Source of the DNA: Cognatishimia sp. WU-CL00825
Lineage (GTDB): Bacteria > Pseudomonadota > Alphaproteobacteria > Rhodobacterales > Rhodobacteraceae
Length of the DNA: 64,000 nucleotides
Reading direction: 5' to 3'
NCBI RefSeq assembly: GCF_040364665.1
Contig: NZ_BAABWX010000004.1
Location: 62,001 to 126,000 of the forward strand
Shown: positions 8,417 through 16,439 of the stretch, one piece after another
Layout: every line of letters starts with the position of its first letter
Numbering within the stretch: position 1 is the first letter of the stretch
The notes under the pieces: generated by a model
Told to the model about the DNA's origin: nothing
The model's input: only the letters and a program-made list of their open reading frames with translations
The model's database searches: none
Program-made: the position numbers and the translations under genes

Positions 8417-9121
8417 TCAATCCATGATTGTTTGCACCAACTCCGGTAATCTCTGCAGGGATTCTAGCTGATGAAAGCGCGCCGAGGCCTTGGGTGCCGG
8501 GGCTTTCTCCAGCTCCCATTCCAGCCCATGCGGCACAAAGACCCCCCAGCCGCCCGCCTCTACCATCGGCACCACATCAGATCGCATGGAATTGCCAATC
8601 ATCATGCCACGGGAACTGCCCTCGCCATGGCGCGCAAATATCTGACCATAGGCCTCCACGGTTTTGTCAGACACAATCTCAACCGCGTCAAACAGCTCTC
8701 CCAGACCCGATTGCGCCAGTTTGCGCTCTTGATCCAACAGGTCGCCCTTGGTGATCAACAAAACGCGGTGGGTCTCTGCACAGCATTCCACAGCCCGGCG
8801 CGCATGGGGCAAAAGATCAATTGGATGCGCAAGCATCTCGCGCCCGGCCTGCATCAATTCGGCGATCACCGCGGCGGGCACTTTCTCTTCTGTGACTTCG
8901 ATGGCGGTCTCGATCATCGACAGCACAAAGCCTTTCACGCCAAACCCATAATGCCCCAAATTGCGGCGCTCGGCGGCAAGCAAACGCTGTTCCAAATGGG
9001 TTTTTTCGGTAAAATCAGACAAAAGATCGGCGAATCGTTCTTGGGTGATGCGAAAAAATCTTTCGTTGTGCCAAAGCGTATCATCGGCATCAAACGCAAT
9101 TGTTGTGAGTTTTGTGTGCAT
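8417..9121 (-). CDS. HAD-family hydrolase
   Basis: This is a haloacid-dehalogenase-superfamily phosphatase-like protein of about 234 residues. Motif I is FDADDTLW with the nucleophilic first aspartate, motif II is the threonine of LLITKGD, and the motif IV acidic pair is less obvious. An alpha-helical cap lies between residues about 20 and 100. I start at the ATG at 9121; a TTG four codons upstream is also open. It is divergent from clpS with about 90 bases between them. The substrate is unknown. Confidence 0.85.
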   Translation of the reverse strand: MHTKLTTIAFDADDTLWHNERFFRITQERFADLLSDFTEKTHLEQRLLAAERRNLGHYGFGVKGFVLSMIETAIEVTEEKVPAAVIAELMQAGREMLAHPIDLLPHARRAVECCAETHRVLLITKGDLLDQERKLAQSGLGELFDAVEIVSDKTVEAYGQIFARHGEGSSRGMMIGNSMRSDVVPMVEAGGWGVFVPHGLEWELEKAPAPKASARFHQLESLQRLPELVQTIMD

Positions 9122-9213
9122 CTTGGGGTCCAAAAACAGGTCTGACCCTTTTCTATATGGCGGAAGTGGCTATATACAGCCCCAACCCTTGAGACCGGAT
9201 ATGAATTATTAAC

Positions 9214-9552
9214 ATGACCATGGTTCCATTTCATATGTCTGACAAACACGACGACGATGGCGATGCTGACGTTGCGGTCAAAACCCGCGCGCGCACCAAA
9301 CGCCCGCCGTTGTATAAGGTGTTGTTGTTAAACGATGACTACACACCGATGGAATTTGTGGTGCATATCCTCGAACGTTTCTTTGGCATGACCCACAGTC
9401 AGTCGTTTGAAATCATGTTGACCGTGCACAAAAAGGGCGTTGCCGTTGTGGGCGTATTCAGCCATGAGATCGCTGAAACCAAAGTGACGCAAGTCATGGA
9501 CTTTGCGCGCCGTCACCAACATCCACTGCAATGCACGATGGAAAAGGAGTGA
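9214..9552 (+). CDS. clpS: ATP-dependent Clp protease adaptor ClpS
   Basis: This is the N-end-rule adaptor that binds substrates with bulky N-terminal residues and delivers them to ClpAP. After an acidic disordered tail, the folded domain reads [17 protein letters not shown], with the N-D-D-Y substrate pocket. It then continues with [24 protein letters not shown] and a final QCTMEKE, as in canonical ClpS. An ATG at 9235 ([10 protein letters not shown]) is an equally good start, since neither has a strong ribosome-binding site. clpA is not adjacent in this window. Confidence 0.93.
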   Translation: MTMVPFHMSDKHDDDGDADVAVKTRARTKRPPLYKVLLLNDDYTPMEFVVHILERFFGMTHSQSFEIMLTVHKKGVAVVGVFSHEIAETKVTQVMDFARRHQHPLQCTMEKE

Positions 9553-9585
9553 TCTGAGCCAGCAGGTTTGGATCAAAGGAACCAC

Positions 9586-10584
9586 ATGTTAAATCCTCGT
9601 TTGTCGCTGGCCGTTGATGGCGGTCAGATTGCGCTGCCGTCCGAAGGCCGGATTGCCGTTTTTGCTCCGACACAGGGTGCGGATCTGTCCGCATTGCCCA
9701 AAGACCGCTGCGTGATCATTCAATCGTTCAAGCCAGATCATGATGCCTTTGCCCAGGCAGGCTATGATTGCGTCACCGAGGCCAATGGCGAACTTTCCAG
9801 TGGCGAATTTTCCGCCTCTGTGGTGTTTCTCACCCGTGCCAAAGTGCAAGCCCGCGCGCTGATTGCCCAGGCGGCCAGTTTTGGTGGCTTGGTTATTGTG
9901 GATGGTCAGAAGACCGATGGCGCAGAATCCTTTTTGAAAGAGTGCAAGAAACGCTCTGACATTCAGGGCAAGATCTCTAAGGCCCATGGCAAATTGTTCT
10001 GGTTTCAAGGCGGCGATTATGCCGATTGGGTCAGCCCCGGCCCCAAAGATATTGGCGAAGGTTTTGTCACCGCCCCCGGCGTGTTTTCGGCAGATGGCAT
10101 CGACCCGGCCTCCGCCGCATTGGCAGCGGCCCTACCGGTTAAGCTTGGTAAAAACGTTGCAGATCTGGGCGCTGGCTGGGGCTATCTGTCCCAGTCGATC
10201 TTACAGCGCGATGGTGTGGAAACCCTCTATTTGATCGAAGCCGAAAAAGCCGCGCTTGACTGTGCCAAACAAAATATCACCGACCCGCGCGCCGAATTTC
10301 ATTGGGCGGATGCAACGCTTTGGGCCCCGCGCGCCAAAATGGACACGGTTGTGATGAACCCCCCCTTTCACACAGGCCGTGCCGCCGAACCGGAACTTGG
10401 TCGCAAGTTCATTGCCGCCGCTGCCGCCATGTTGGCCCCTGCGGGCCATTTGTGGCTCGTGGCCAACCGGCATTTGCCCTATGAAACCACGCTTGAAGGA
10501 CTGTTTGCCAAAGTCACCGAAATGGCCGGCGACAATCGCTTCAAAGTCCTGCGAGCAGAACGCCCATCTCGCCCACGACGCTGA
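9586..10584 (+). CDS. class I SAM-dependent methyltransferase, RsmC-like
   Basis: This probable RNA guanine N2-methyltransferase resembles RsmC (16S rRNA m2G1207). It has two halves: a degenerate N-terminal methyltransferase-like domain, and a catalytic C-terminal domain. The C-terminal domain has the SAM loop VADLGAGWGYLSQ, the acidic LIEAEKAALDCAK, and the NPPFHTG motif typical of N-methyltransferases on exocyclic amines. The chosen ATG at 9586 has AAAGGA six bases before it; an upstream TTG at 9568 is less likely. It follows clpS by 33 bases and may share its transcript. The exact target nucleotide is inferred from the family only. Confidence 0.85.
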   Translation: MLNPRLSLAVDGGQIALPSEGRIAVFAPTQGADLSALPKDRCVIIQSFKPDHDAFAQAGYDCVTEANGELSSGEFSASVVFLTRAKVQARALIAQAASFGGLVIVDGQKTDGAESFLKECKKRSDIQGKISKAHGKLFWFQGGDYADWVSPGPKDIGEGFVTAPGVFSADGIDPASAALAAALPVKLGKNVADLGAGWGYLSQSILQRDGVETLYLIEAEKAALDCAKQNITDPRAEFHWADATLWAPRAKMDTVVMNPPFHTGRAAEPELGRKFIAAAAAMLAPAGHLWLVANRHLPYETTLEGLFAKVTEMAGDNRFKVLRAERPSRPRR

Positions 10585-10642
10585 TTCCGCGTAACGTGCC
10601 TAGAATCACCGGAATGCCACAACGGAAAGCACAGGGAAGCCT

Positions 10643-11446
10643 ATGTCATTTTCTATCTCTGGAAAGACCGCCATTGTAACCGGGGCCGCCAACGGCATCG
10701 GCCTTGCGATTGCCTTGGAGTTTGCCGATCAAGGCGCCAATGTCATGATGGTGGACATGGACGACAAGCAATTGCGCAAAGAGGCTGGCAATTTCCCCGA
10801 AGATGGCAATGTACGGGTGTTCTCGGGCGATCTGCGCGAACGCCTGACCATCGCCAACCTGCTGTCGGCCACCATAGATGCTTTTGACCGGGTGGATATT
10901 TTGGTGAACGCCAGCCGCCAAATGCTGCGCACCGATCCGCTGGACATCAAAGACGACAGCATTTCCACCATGCTGGATCAAAACCTGCTCACCCCGATGC
11001 GCCTCTCCCAAGCGGTGGCAAAGCGCATGATCAAACAAGCCGACGAAGATGGCGACGAAGGCTCTGCCGGGGCCATCGTCAACATGTCCTCGATTTCAGC
11101 CTGTCGCACAAACCCTGAATTGATGGGCTATTCGATGGCAACCGCCGCGCTTGATCAGATGACACGCGGTCTGGCCACCGCCTTGGCCCCGCACCGCATT
11201 CGCGTCAATGCCGTGGCCTTTGGCTCGGTCATGAGCGCCAGTCTGAAAAACACCCTCAAAGAATTTCCCAGCTATCGCGAAGACATCGAAAGCCACACGC
11301 CACTGGGCCGCATCGCCCCGCCGCGTGAATTGGCCGACACCGTGCGCTATCTGTCGTCTGATGCTTCGGGCTTTATGACCGGGCAGGTGGTGACCGTCGA
11401 TGGGGGCCGCACCTTGATCGACCCGGTGACCTCGCCAGCCCACTAG
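10643..11446 (+). CDS. SDR-fold oxidoreductase lacking the catalytic lysine
   Basis: This short-chain dehydrogenase/reductase family protein has a Rossmann NAD(P)-binding loop (TGAANGIG, residues 13-20), an LVNAS stretch, and the active-site serine (S150) 13 residues before Y163. The YxxxK motif, however, reads YSMAT, so the lysine at 167 that lowers the tyrosine pKa is threonine. The C-terminus (GFMTGQVVTVDGGRTL) is normal. It may be a weak or inactive reductase, or use another residue. It sits 41 bases upstream of hemF in the same direction, which suggests co-transcription but does not reveal a substrate. Confidence 0.85.
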   Translation: MSFSISGKTAIVTGAANGIGLAIALEFADQGANVMMVDMDDKQLRKEAGNFPEDGNVRVFSGDLRERLTIANLLSATIDAFDRVDILVNASRQMLRTDPLDIKDDSISTMLDQNLLTPMRLSQAVAKRMIKQADEDGDEGSAGAIVNMSSISACRTNPELMGYSMATAALDQMTRGLATALAPHRIRVNAVAFGSVMSASLKNTLKEFPSYREDIESHTPLGRIAPPRELADTVRYLSSDASGFMTGQVVTVDGGRTLIDPVTSPAH

Positions 11447-11487
11447 CCCACCCTCTCATATCCAACGCTCCAAAGTTAGGTGACCTA

Positions 11488-12381
11488 ATGACCAGTCAAA
11501 TGGCGTCTGAAAAAGCCCAGGCCAGCGCTTGGTTTCGCGAGTTGCGCAACCAGATCGTCGCAGCCTTTGAAACCCTCGAAGACACCCATGCCAAAGGGCC
11601 GTTTTCCGATCAGCCGGCGGGGCGCTTTGAAGTCACCGAAACCAGCCGCACCTCAGAGGATGGCTCTGATGCAGGTGGTGGCCTAATGTCGGTGATGCGC
11701 GGCGGGCGCGTGTTTGAAAAAGTCGGCGTCAATATCTCGACAGTCTATGGCACGCTCGGAGAGCGCGCGCAAAACGCCATGGCTGCGCGCAAAGGCCTGC
11801 CCGGCATGAAAGAAGATCCACGGTTCTGGGCCTCGGGCATTTCTTTAGTGGCGCATATGCAAAACCCCCATTGCCCGGCCGTACATATGAACACCCGCAT
11901 GTTCTGGACCCCGCATGCCTGGTGGTTCGGCGGTGGCTCGGATTTGAACCCCTGTCTGGAATATGACGCAGACACCGCGCATTTCCATGATGTACAGAAA
12001 ACCCATTGCGACCGCCACGGCACCGCGCATTACCCGCGTCTCAAAGCATGGGCCGACGACTATTTCTATATTCCGCACCGCAACCGCGCCCGCGGGGTTG
12101 GCGGCATCTTTCTGGATGATCACAATTCCGGCGACTGGGCATCTGACTTTGCCTTTATCCAGGACATCGGACAGGCTTTTTTGCCCGCCTTTGTCCCCCT
12201 GGTGGAAAAACGCCGAACCGATGATTTTGGCAGCGTGGAAAAAGACGCCCAACTGGTGCACCGTGGCCTCTATGCTGAATATAATCTGGTCTATGATCGC
12301 GGCACCAAATTTGGCCTGGAAACCGGCCACGACGCCAATGCGGTTTTGATGAGCCTGCCCCCCATGGCGAAGTGGGTCTAG
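11488..12381 (+). CDS. hemF: oxygen-dependent coproporphyrinogen-III oxidase
   Basis: HemF converts coproporphyrinogen III to protoporphyrinogen IX by two oxidative decarboxylations using O2. The 297-residue length and a chain of family motifs support it: the N-terminal WFRELRNQIVAAFE, the substrate-binding NPHCPAVHMNTR, WWFGGGSDLNP, and the C-terminal EYNLVYDRGTKFGLETGH. An AGGTGA site precedes ATG 11488. It is a third heme-pathway gene near hemC and hemE. The anaerobic counterpart hemN is not in the window. Confidence 0.96.
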   Translation: MTSQMASEKAQASAWFRELRNQIVAAFETLEDTHAKGPFSDQPAGRFEVTETSRTSEDGSDAGGGLMSVMRGGRVFEKVGVNISTVYGTLGERAQNAMAARKGLPGMKEDPRFWASGISLVAHMQNPHCPAVHMNTRMFWTPHAWWFGGGSDLNPCLEYDADTAHFHDVQKTHCDRHGTAHYPRLKAWADDYFYIPHRNRARGVGGIFLDDHNSGDWASDFAFIQDIGQAFLPAFVPLVEKRRTDDFGSVEKDAQLVHRGLYAEYNLVYDRGTKFGLETGHDANAVLMSLPPMAKWV

Positions 12382-12453
12382 GATAGGGGGCAATTTTGGT
12401 TGAGCGGCTTTCGTGGCCTGCCTTCCATTTAGGGCAGATCAGCAAGCTTGGGC

Positions 12454-12960
12454 TTATACCGCCGCATCCAAGCCAACCGGGTCATCGGTGCGTGTTCGGT
12501 TCTCGGCAATGCGCTCCGCTATGGCATCTAGGTTCCCCATAACAATTTTACCAAAGGCCCTTTTCATCACCAGCTGGCCCAACAACCACCCAAGCGGTCC
12601 AAATTTCACCTGAAAATCCAAAGCCCACTTCAAAGTCGTCCGTTTGCCGTGACTGGGAACGATGTCGATCTGCGCAATCAAACGTCGAAACGGAATAGAC
12701 CCGAATTCCGAACATTCGATCAACTGGCCACGGTTAGGTGTCCATTCAATCACTTTCTCCGTGATGGATGTCCCATTTTCAAAGAAATTACGCCGCTTGG
12801 ATCCGACACCATCTTCGCCAGTGGTCAAAGCCTCTACTGACACCACCAAAGGGCAGTACTGCTCTGCCTGCATGTAGCGGCCAATGACGGCCCAAACTTC
12901 CTCGGGTGTGGCATCAAGTTCGATTGAGCGAGAGCAGTTTAGCACATTTCTATCCTTCAT
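12454..12960 (-). CDS. SRPBCC-superfamily (polyketide cyclase-like) protein
   Basis: This is a Bet v1/START-fold protein of about 168 residues. The pattern is a beta strand with SRSIELDATPEEVWAVIGRY, a glycine-rich turn, several beta strands and a long C-terminal helix ending in MGNLDAIAERIAE. Such proteins bind hydrophobic ligands in a cavity; no catalytic residues can be named. A GTG start six codons in (with AAGGAT before it) is a good alternative to ATG 12960. It is divergent from a YafY-type regulator across about 96 bases, and such regulators often control the adjacent gene. Confidence 0.75.
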   Translation of the reverse strand: MKDRNVLNCSRSIELDATPEEVWAVIGRYMQAEQYCPLVVSVEALTTGEDGVGSKRRNFFENGTSITEKVIEWTPNRGQLIECSEFGSIPFRRLIAQIDIVPSHGKRTTLKWALDFQVKFGPLGWLLGQLVMKRAFGKIVMGNLDAIAERIAENRTRTDDPVGLDAAV

Positions 12961-13056
12961 AATTCGGCACAAGCACCGATTCCTTGTTTGATTTTTCTTA
13001 CATAAGTGGGCACTGCTGACAGCATGGTGTCAGCAGTGTGTCGATAGGGTCAAGAA

Positions 13057-13752
13057 ATGCGCAAAACCGAACGCCTTTTTCAGATCATTCAGGTCCTTCG
13101 TGGGGCAAAGGCCCCTGTCACTGGCCGTATGCTGGCTGACGAACTCGAAGTTTCGCTGCGCACGCTTTATCGCGATATGGCAGAATTGGTCGCACAGCGC
13201 GTTCCGATTACAGGCGAAGCGGGCACAGGCTACGTTCTTGATGATGGCTATGACATGCCGCCGTTAATGCTGACACCAGACGAGTTGGACGCGGCCGCGC
13301 TAGGGGCGTCTTGGGTGGCAAGGCATGGGGATCCGTCGCTTGCACGGGGCGCGCGGGATTTGATTGCAAAACTGTCTGAAGCGGTGCCCGAAGAGCTGCG
13401 ACCGATCATATTGGACAACAGCTTTAGAACCGTTTCCTCCCGGCCATCCCCCGAGGAATCCTTTGACGGCGCTATATTACGGCAGGCCATCCGCGATCGC
13501 TTGAAATTGTCGCTTCACTACTTGGATACCAAGGGCGCAGAGTCTCGCCGGATCATCTGGCCGTTGTTCATCGCTTATTTCGATCACGCGCGGCTCATCG
13601 TCTCGTGGTGTGAAACCCGCGAGGATTTCCGTCACTTTAGGACAGACAATGTGCAATCGCTTCATATCGAGGGGCAGAAGTACCCAGTGCGTCGCGAAAC
13701 GGCAATTCGTGACTGGGAAGCCATGATGGCTGAACGTCGGTCAAAAAAATAA
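13057..13752 (+). CDS. YafY/DeoR-like transcriptional regulator with WYL-type domain
   Basis: This 231-residue regulator has an N-terminal winged helix (RKTERLFQIIQVLRGAKAPV, then recognition-helix residues ELEVSLRTLYRDM). The C-terminal region (residues about 130-215) contains RLKLSLHYLDTKG and RRIIWPLFIAYF followed by CETREDFRHFRTDNV. That layout matches the WYL ligand-sensing domain, with W-P-L at the position of W-Y-L. It most likely controls itself and the divergent SRPBCC gene. The ligand is unknown. Confidence 0.85.
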   Translation: MRKTERLFQIIQVLRGAKAPVTGRMLADELEVSLRTLYRDMAELVAQRVPITGEAGTGYVLDDGYDMPPLMLTPDELDAAALGASWVARHGDPSLARGARDLIAKLSEAVPEELRPIILDNSFRTVSSRPSPEESFDGAILRQAIRDRLKLSLHYLDTKGAESRRIIWPLFIAYFDHARLIVSWCETREDFRHFRTDNVQSLHIEGQKYPVRRETAIRDWEAMMAERRSKK

Positions 13753-13937
13753 TTGGACGGGGAGAACCAGTGCTCGTCAAAAATTGCAACCTCGCCCCCA
13801 CAAAGCCTGCCCTTCAAACTCTGATCCCACCAAGCCCGTAAGCCTGCCAAAAAAGACCACCGCACAGGGACAAGCGGACGCGCCCAAACAGGGCCACCGC
13901 TTAGGAATTTACGTCGATTCCTTGCGGGGCTTGCTTT

Positions 13938-13975
13938 TAGTACGATATCGCACTAAGTAATGCGATATCGTACTA
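13938..13975. promoter_or_regulatory. paired palindromic operator of the nitroreductase-marR operon
   Basis: A perfect 15-bp inverted repeat (TAGTACGATATCGCA at 13938-13952 and its complement at 13961-13975) has an 8-bp spacer. Each arm holds the self-complementary core CGATATCG, with centres 20 bp apart, two helical turns. It ends 13 bases before the ATG at 13989, over the expected promoter or leader. It is a strong candidate binding site for the MarR protein encoded at 15124. Confidence 0.75.
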
Positions 13976-13988
13976 TATGGAGAACCCC

Positions 13989-15137
13989 ATGACCCTGTCA
14001 CGCCGTAAAGCCATTGCCCTAATCGGAGGCGGCGTTGTTGTCGCAGCCGCAGCCAGCACCGGATATTCTGTCACCCGTCTGCCGCAGACCGCTGCCTTGC
14101 CATGGGCCGCAGCGGGCACCTATTCAGAGCCGCGCCGCAAGGCCCTGTCTTTTGCCCTTCTGGCACCAAACCCCCACAATCGTCAGCCATGGAAGGTTGA
14201 TCTGTCAGTTGAAAACATGGTGACGGTCTATGTGGACACCGACAGGCTTTTGCCGCACACCGACCCGTTCAACCGGCAAATCACCATTGGGTTGGGATGT
14301 TTTCTCGAAGTCATGCGCATGGCCGCAGCCGAAGATGGCTACCGCGTGGAACTTACCATATTCCCCGAAGGCGAAGATGCGACGCAGCTTGACCAACGCC
14401 CTGTGGCCCATGCGCGTTTCACCCCGGACGCCGACAAGATAGCTGACCCCCTGTTTGCCCATGTTCTGCATCGCCGCTCGCTGAAAGAACCCTTTGACAC
14501 CAGCCGCAGCGTCCCGGCTCAATCGCTCGCAAGCCTTGGCGCGGCCGTCACCGCTGGCACCACCTTTGGCGGCAGCATCCTGCCGCAGGATATTGCCGAT
14601 CTGCGCCAACTTTCACACGAGGCCCTGCGCATCGAGATCGAAACCCCGCAAACCTATCAAGAAAGCGTCGATCTGTTCCGAATCGGCCATCGAGAAGTGG
14701 ACGCCAACCCCGACGGCATCGATTTCACCGGCCCGCTGTTTGAAACCCTGCGCCTGACCGGCCTGTTTGACCGTGACAGCGCGCTTGATACCAGCTCTGC
14801 CGCCTATCAGGCCGGGATGGATGCGGTCTATGCCAATACCGACACTGCCATGGGGCACCTCTGGTTGGTCACATCAGACAACACCCGGCGCGATCAAATC
14901 AAAGCCGGGGCTGACTGGGTCCGAGTCAATCTGGCCGCCACCAGCCTAGGTTTGGGAATTCAGCCCCTCAGTCAGCCGTTGCAAGAGTATCCGGAAATGG
15001 CCAAACTCTATGCCAAGATCCATGACCAGCTTGCGCCGGAGGGCGGAACAGTTCAGATGTTTGCCCGTATTGGCTATGGCCCCACCGTATCCCCCAGCCC
15101 CCGCTGGCCCCTGGAAGAGAAAATTGTCCAAACCTGA
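13989..15137 (+). CDS. Tat-exported nitroreductase-family (Acg-like) protein
   Basis: This FMN-dependent nitroreductase-fold protein of 382 residues is predicted to be exported folded by the Tat system: the N-terminus reads TLSRRKAIALIGGGVVVAAA, with twin arginines, a hydrophobic h-region and small residues after it. The ALLAPNPHNRQPWKV segment matches the FMN-binding start of Acg-type nitroreductases, and a second half contains HLWLVTSDNTRRDQI and a GLGIQPLSQP stretch. The ATG at 13989 has GGAGA before it. It overlaps the TTG start of a MarR gene by 14 bases and has a perfect operator upstream, so the pair is probably one autoregulated operon. The substrate is unknown; redox or xenobiotic stress is a plausible cue. 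Confidence 0.83.
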   Translation: MTLSRRKAIALIGGGVVVAAAASTGYSVTRLPQTAALPWAAAGTYSEPRRKALSFALLAPNPHNRQPWKVDLSVENMVTVYVDTDRLLPHTDPFNRQITIGLGCFLEVMRMAAAEDGYRVELTIFPEGEDATQLDQRPVAHARFTPDADKIADPLFAHVLHRRSLKEPFDTSRSVPAQSLASLGAAVTAGTTFGGSILPQDIADLRQLSHEALRIEIETPQTYQESVDLFRIGHREVDANPDGIDFTGPLFETLRLTGLFDRDSALDTSSAAYQAGMDAVYANTDTAMGHLWLVTSDNTRRDQIKAGADWVRVNLAATSLGLGIQPLSQPLQEYPEMAKLYAKIHDQLAPEGGTVQMFARIGYGPTVSPSPRWPLEEKIVQT

Positions 15138-15579
15138 CGAAAACACCACCACGATCTTTCGCTTGATCAACGAGATCATGATCATTGCGCAATTGTCTGG
15201 CAGATTGTTTGAAAGACGTCTGCCAGATGGGTTTCTGGTCTCGCATTTCTCGGTGCTCAACCATTTGGTGCGGCTGGGTGATGGGCGCACGCCGTTGGCC
15301 ATCGCCCGCGCCCTTCAGGTGCCCAAAACCTCGATGACCCACACATTGGCGGGTCTGCGCAAGGCCGGCTTGGTGTCTTTTGAACCCAATCCGACCGACA
15401 GCCGTTCCAAATGTGTGATGCTCACCGAGGCAGGCCGCCAGTTCCGCGACGCTGCAATTGCAGGGCTGGGTCCTGACGTGGCCAAATTTGAACAGGTCAT
15501 TCCCAGCGAAAGCGTTTCAGAAATCCTGCCCATGCTGGAAAACATCCGCGCCTATCTTGACCAAGAGCGCGATGGCTAG
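15124..15579 (+). CDS. MarR-family transcriptional regulator
   Basis: This 151-residue winged-helix repressor-type protein has a dimerisation helix (RLINEIMIIAQLSGRLF), a recognition region PLAIARALQVPKTSMTHTLA and a wing with NPTDSRSKCVMLTEAG. All are the usual MarR layout. The open frame runs back to 15010 inside the upstream gene, but the TTG at 15124 has a GGAAGAG site immediately before it and gives a normal MarR length. It overlaps the nitroreductase end by 14 bases. The paired palindrome at 13938-13975 is its likely target. Confidence 0.85.
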   Translation: MSKPDENTTTIFRLINEIMIIAQLSGRLFERRLPDGFLVSHFSVLNHLVRLGDGRTPLAIARALQVPKTSMTHTLAGLRKAGLVSFEPNPTDSRSKCVMLTEAGRQFRDAAIAGLGPDVAKFEQVIPSESVSEILPMLENIRAYLDQERDG

Positions 15580-15590
15580 TGTGCAGATCG

Positions 15591-16349
15591 CTAGCTTGGC
15601 AGCACAGCGCTATTTGAAAACCCGCCATCCACAACAATCTCTGTGCCCGCCACAAATCCCGCTTCTTTAGACGCCAGATACAACACCGCCTGCGCAACAT
15701 CTGCGGACTGCCCCATGCGGCCTGCCGGAATACGCGTCGCAATGAAATCCTTCGTGCCATCCAGCGCAGCCCCCTCTAGTCCCATCTTGGAAAAAATCGG
15801 TGTGTCGGTTGGGCCAGGGCTGATGCAATTCACTCGCACACCCCGAGGCAGCAATTCGGTGGACAAGGTTTTGGCCAAGGACCGCACCGCTGCTTTGCTG
15901 GCGGAATAAACCGATGTATTGGGTTCACCCATCCGATTGGCAACAGAGGTGGTCAGCACAATTGAGGCAGGCGTGTTCAAAACGGGCAGGGCTGCCTGCA
16001 CCGTGTTAATGACCCCTTTGACGTTCACATCAAACACCCGGTCATAATGATCAGACGGGGCAGCCTCAAAGGGCAAAAACTCTGCGATCCCGGCGTTGGC
16101 AAAAACCGCATCAACTGCGCCCAACTCTGTTTTGACCTGTAAAAAAAACGCTTCAAGCTGCGCGCGATTGATCACGTCACCCTTGTGGGTGACAAACCCA
16201 TGGGCTTGCGCCGCGTGATCAAGGGTTGCTTGATCACGGCCAAAGATCGCCACCTTGGCCCCTTTGGCTTTGAATGCAATGGCCGTTTCCAGACCGATAC
16301 CCGAATTGCCACCTGTTATGGCCACCACGAAATTTGTGAAATCCTGCAT
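15591..16349 (-). CDS. SDR-family oxidoreductase
   Basis: This classical short-chain dehydrogenase of about 252 residues has the dinucleotide loop TGGNSGIGLE, the NAGI turn, a catalytic serine in LTTSVANR, YSASK with both tyrosine and lysine intact, and ISPGPTDTP after it. The end (AGFVAGTEIVVDGGFSNS) is typical. The ATG at 16349 has AAGGAGAG before it; eight further upstream codons are open but unsupported. It is divergent from a LysR regulator, the common layout of a LysR target gene. The substrate is unknown. Confidence 0.88.
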   Translation of the reverse strand: MQDFTNFVVAITGGNSGIGLETAIAFKAKGAKVAIFGRDQATLDHAAQAHGFVTHKGDVINRAQLEAFFLQVKTELGAVDAVFANAGIAEFLPFEAAPSDHYDRVFDVNVKGVINTVQAALPVLNTPASIVLTTSVANRMGEPNTSVYSASKAAVRSLAKTLSTELLPRGVRVNCISPGPTDTPIFSKMGLEGAALDGTKDFIATRIPAGRMGQSADVAQAVLYLASKEAGFVAGTEIVVDGGFSNSAVLPS

Positions 16350-16424
16350 TACAGCTCTCCTTTTCTGCGGCACGTATTGCAGCTGGAAATGCTATGTGTA
16401 AAATTGATATTTAGTATGCTCATT

Positions 16425-16439
16425 ATTCACATGGTGAAT
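16425..16439. promoter_or_regulatory. candidate LysR-type binding site
   Basis: ATTCACATGGTGAAT has six-base dyad arms and fits the T-N11-A pattern of LysR regulators. It overlaps the start codon of the LysR gene (16438) and lies about 76 bases from the divergent SDR start, suiting autorepression. A short site like this can occur by chance. Confidence 0.4.

Noticed and set aside
9586..10584. Assignment of the methyltransferase as RsmC or RlmG.
   Set aside because: The NPPF motif and two-half layout support the group, but no specificity marks separate the two, so no symbol is given.
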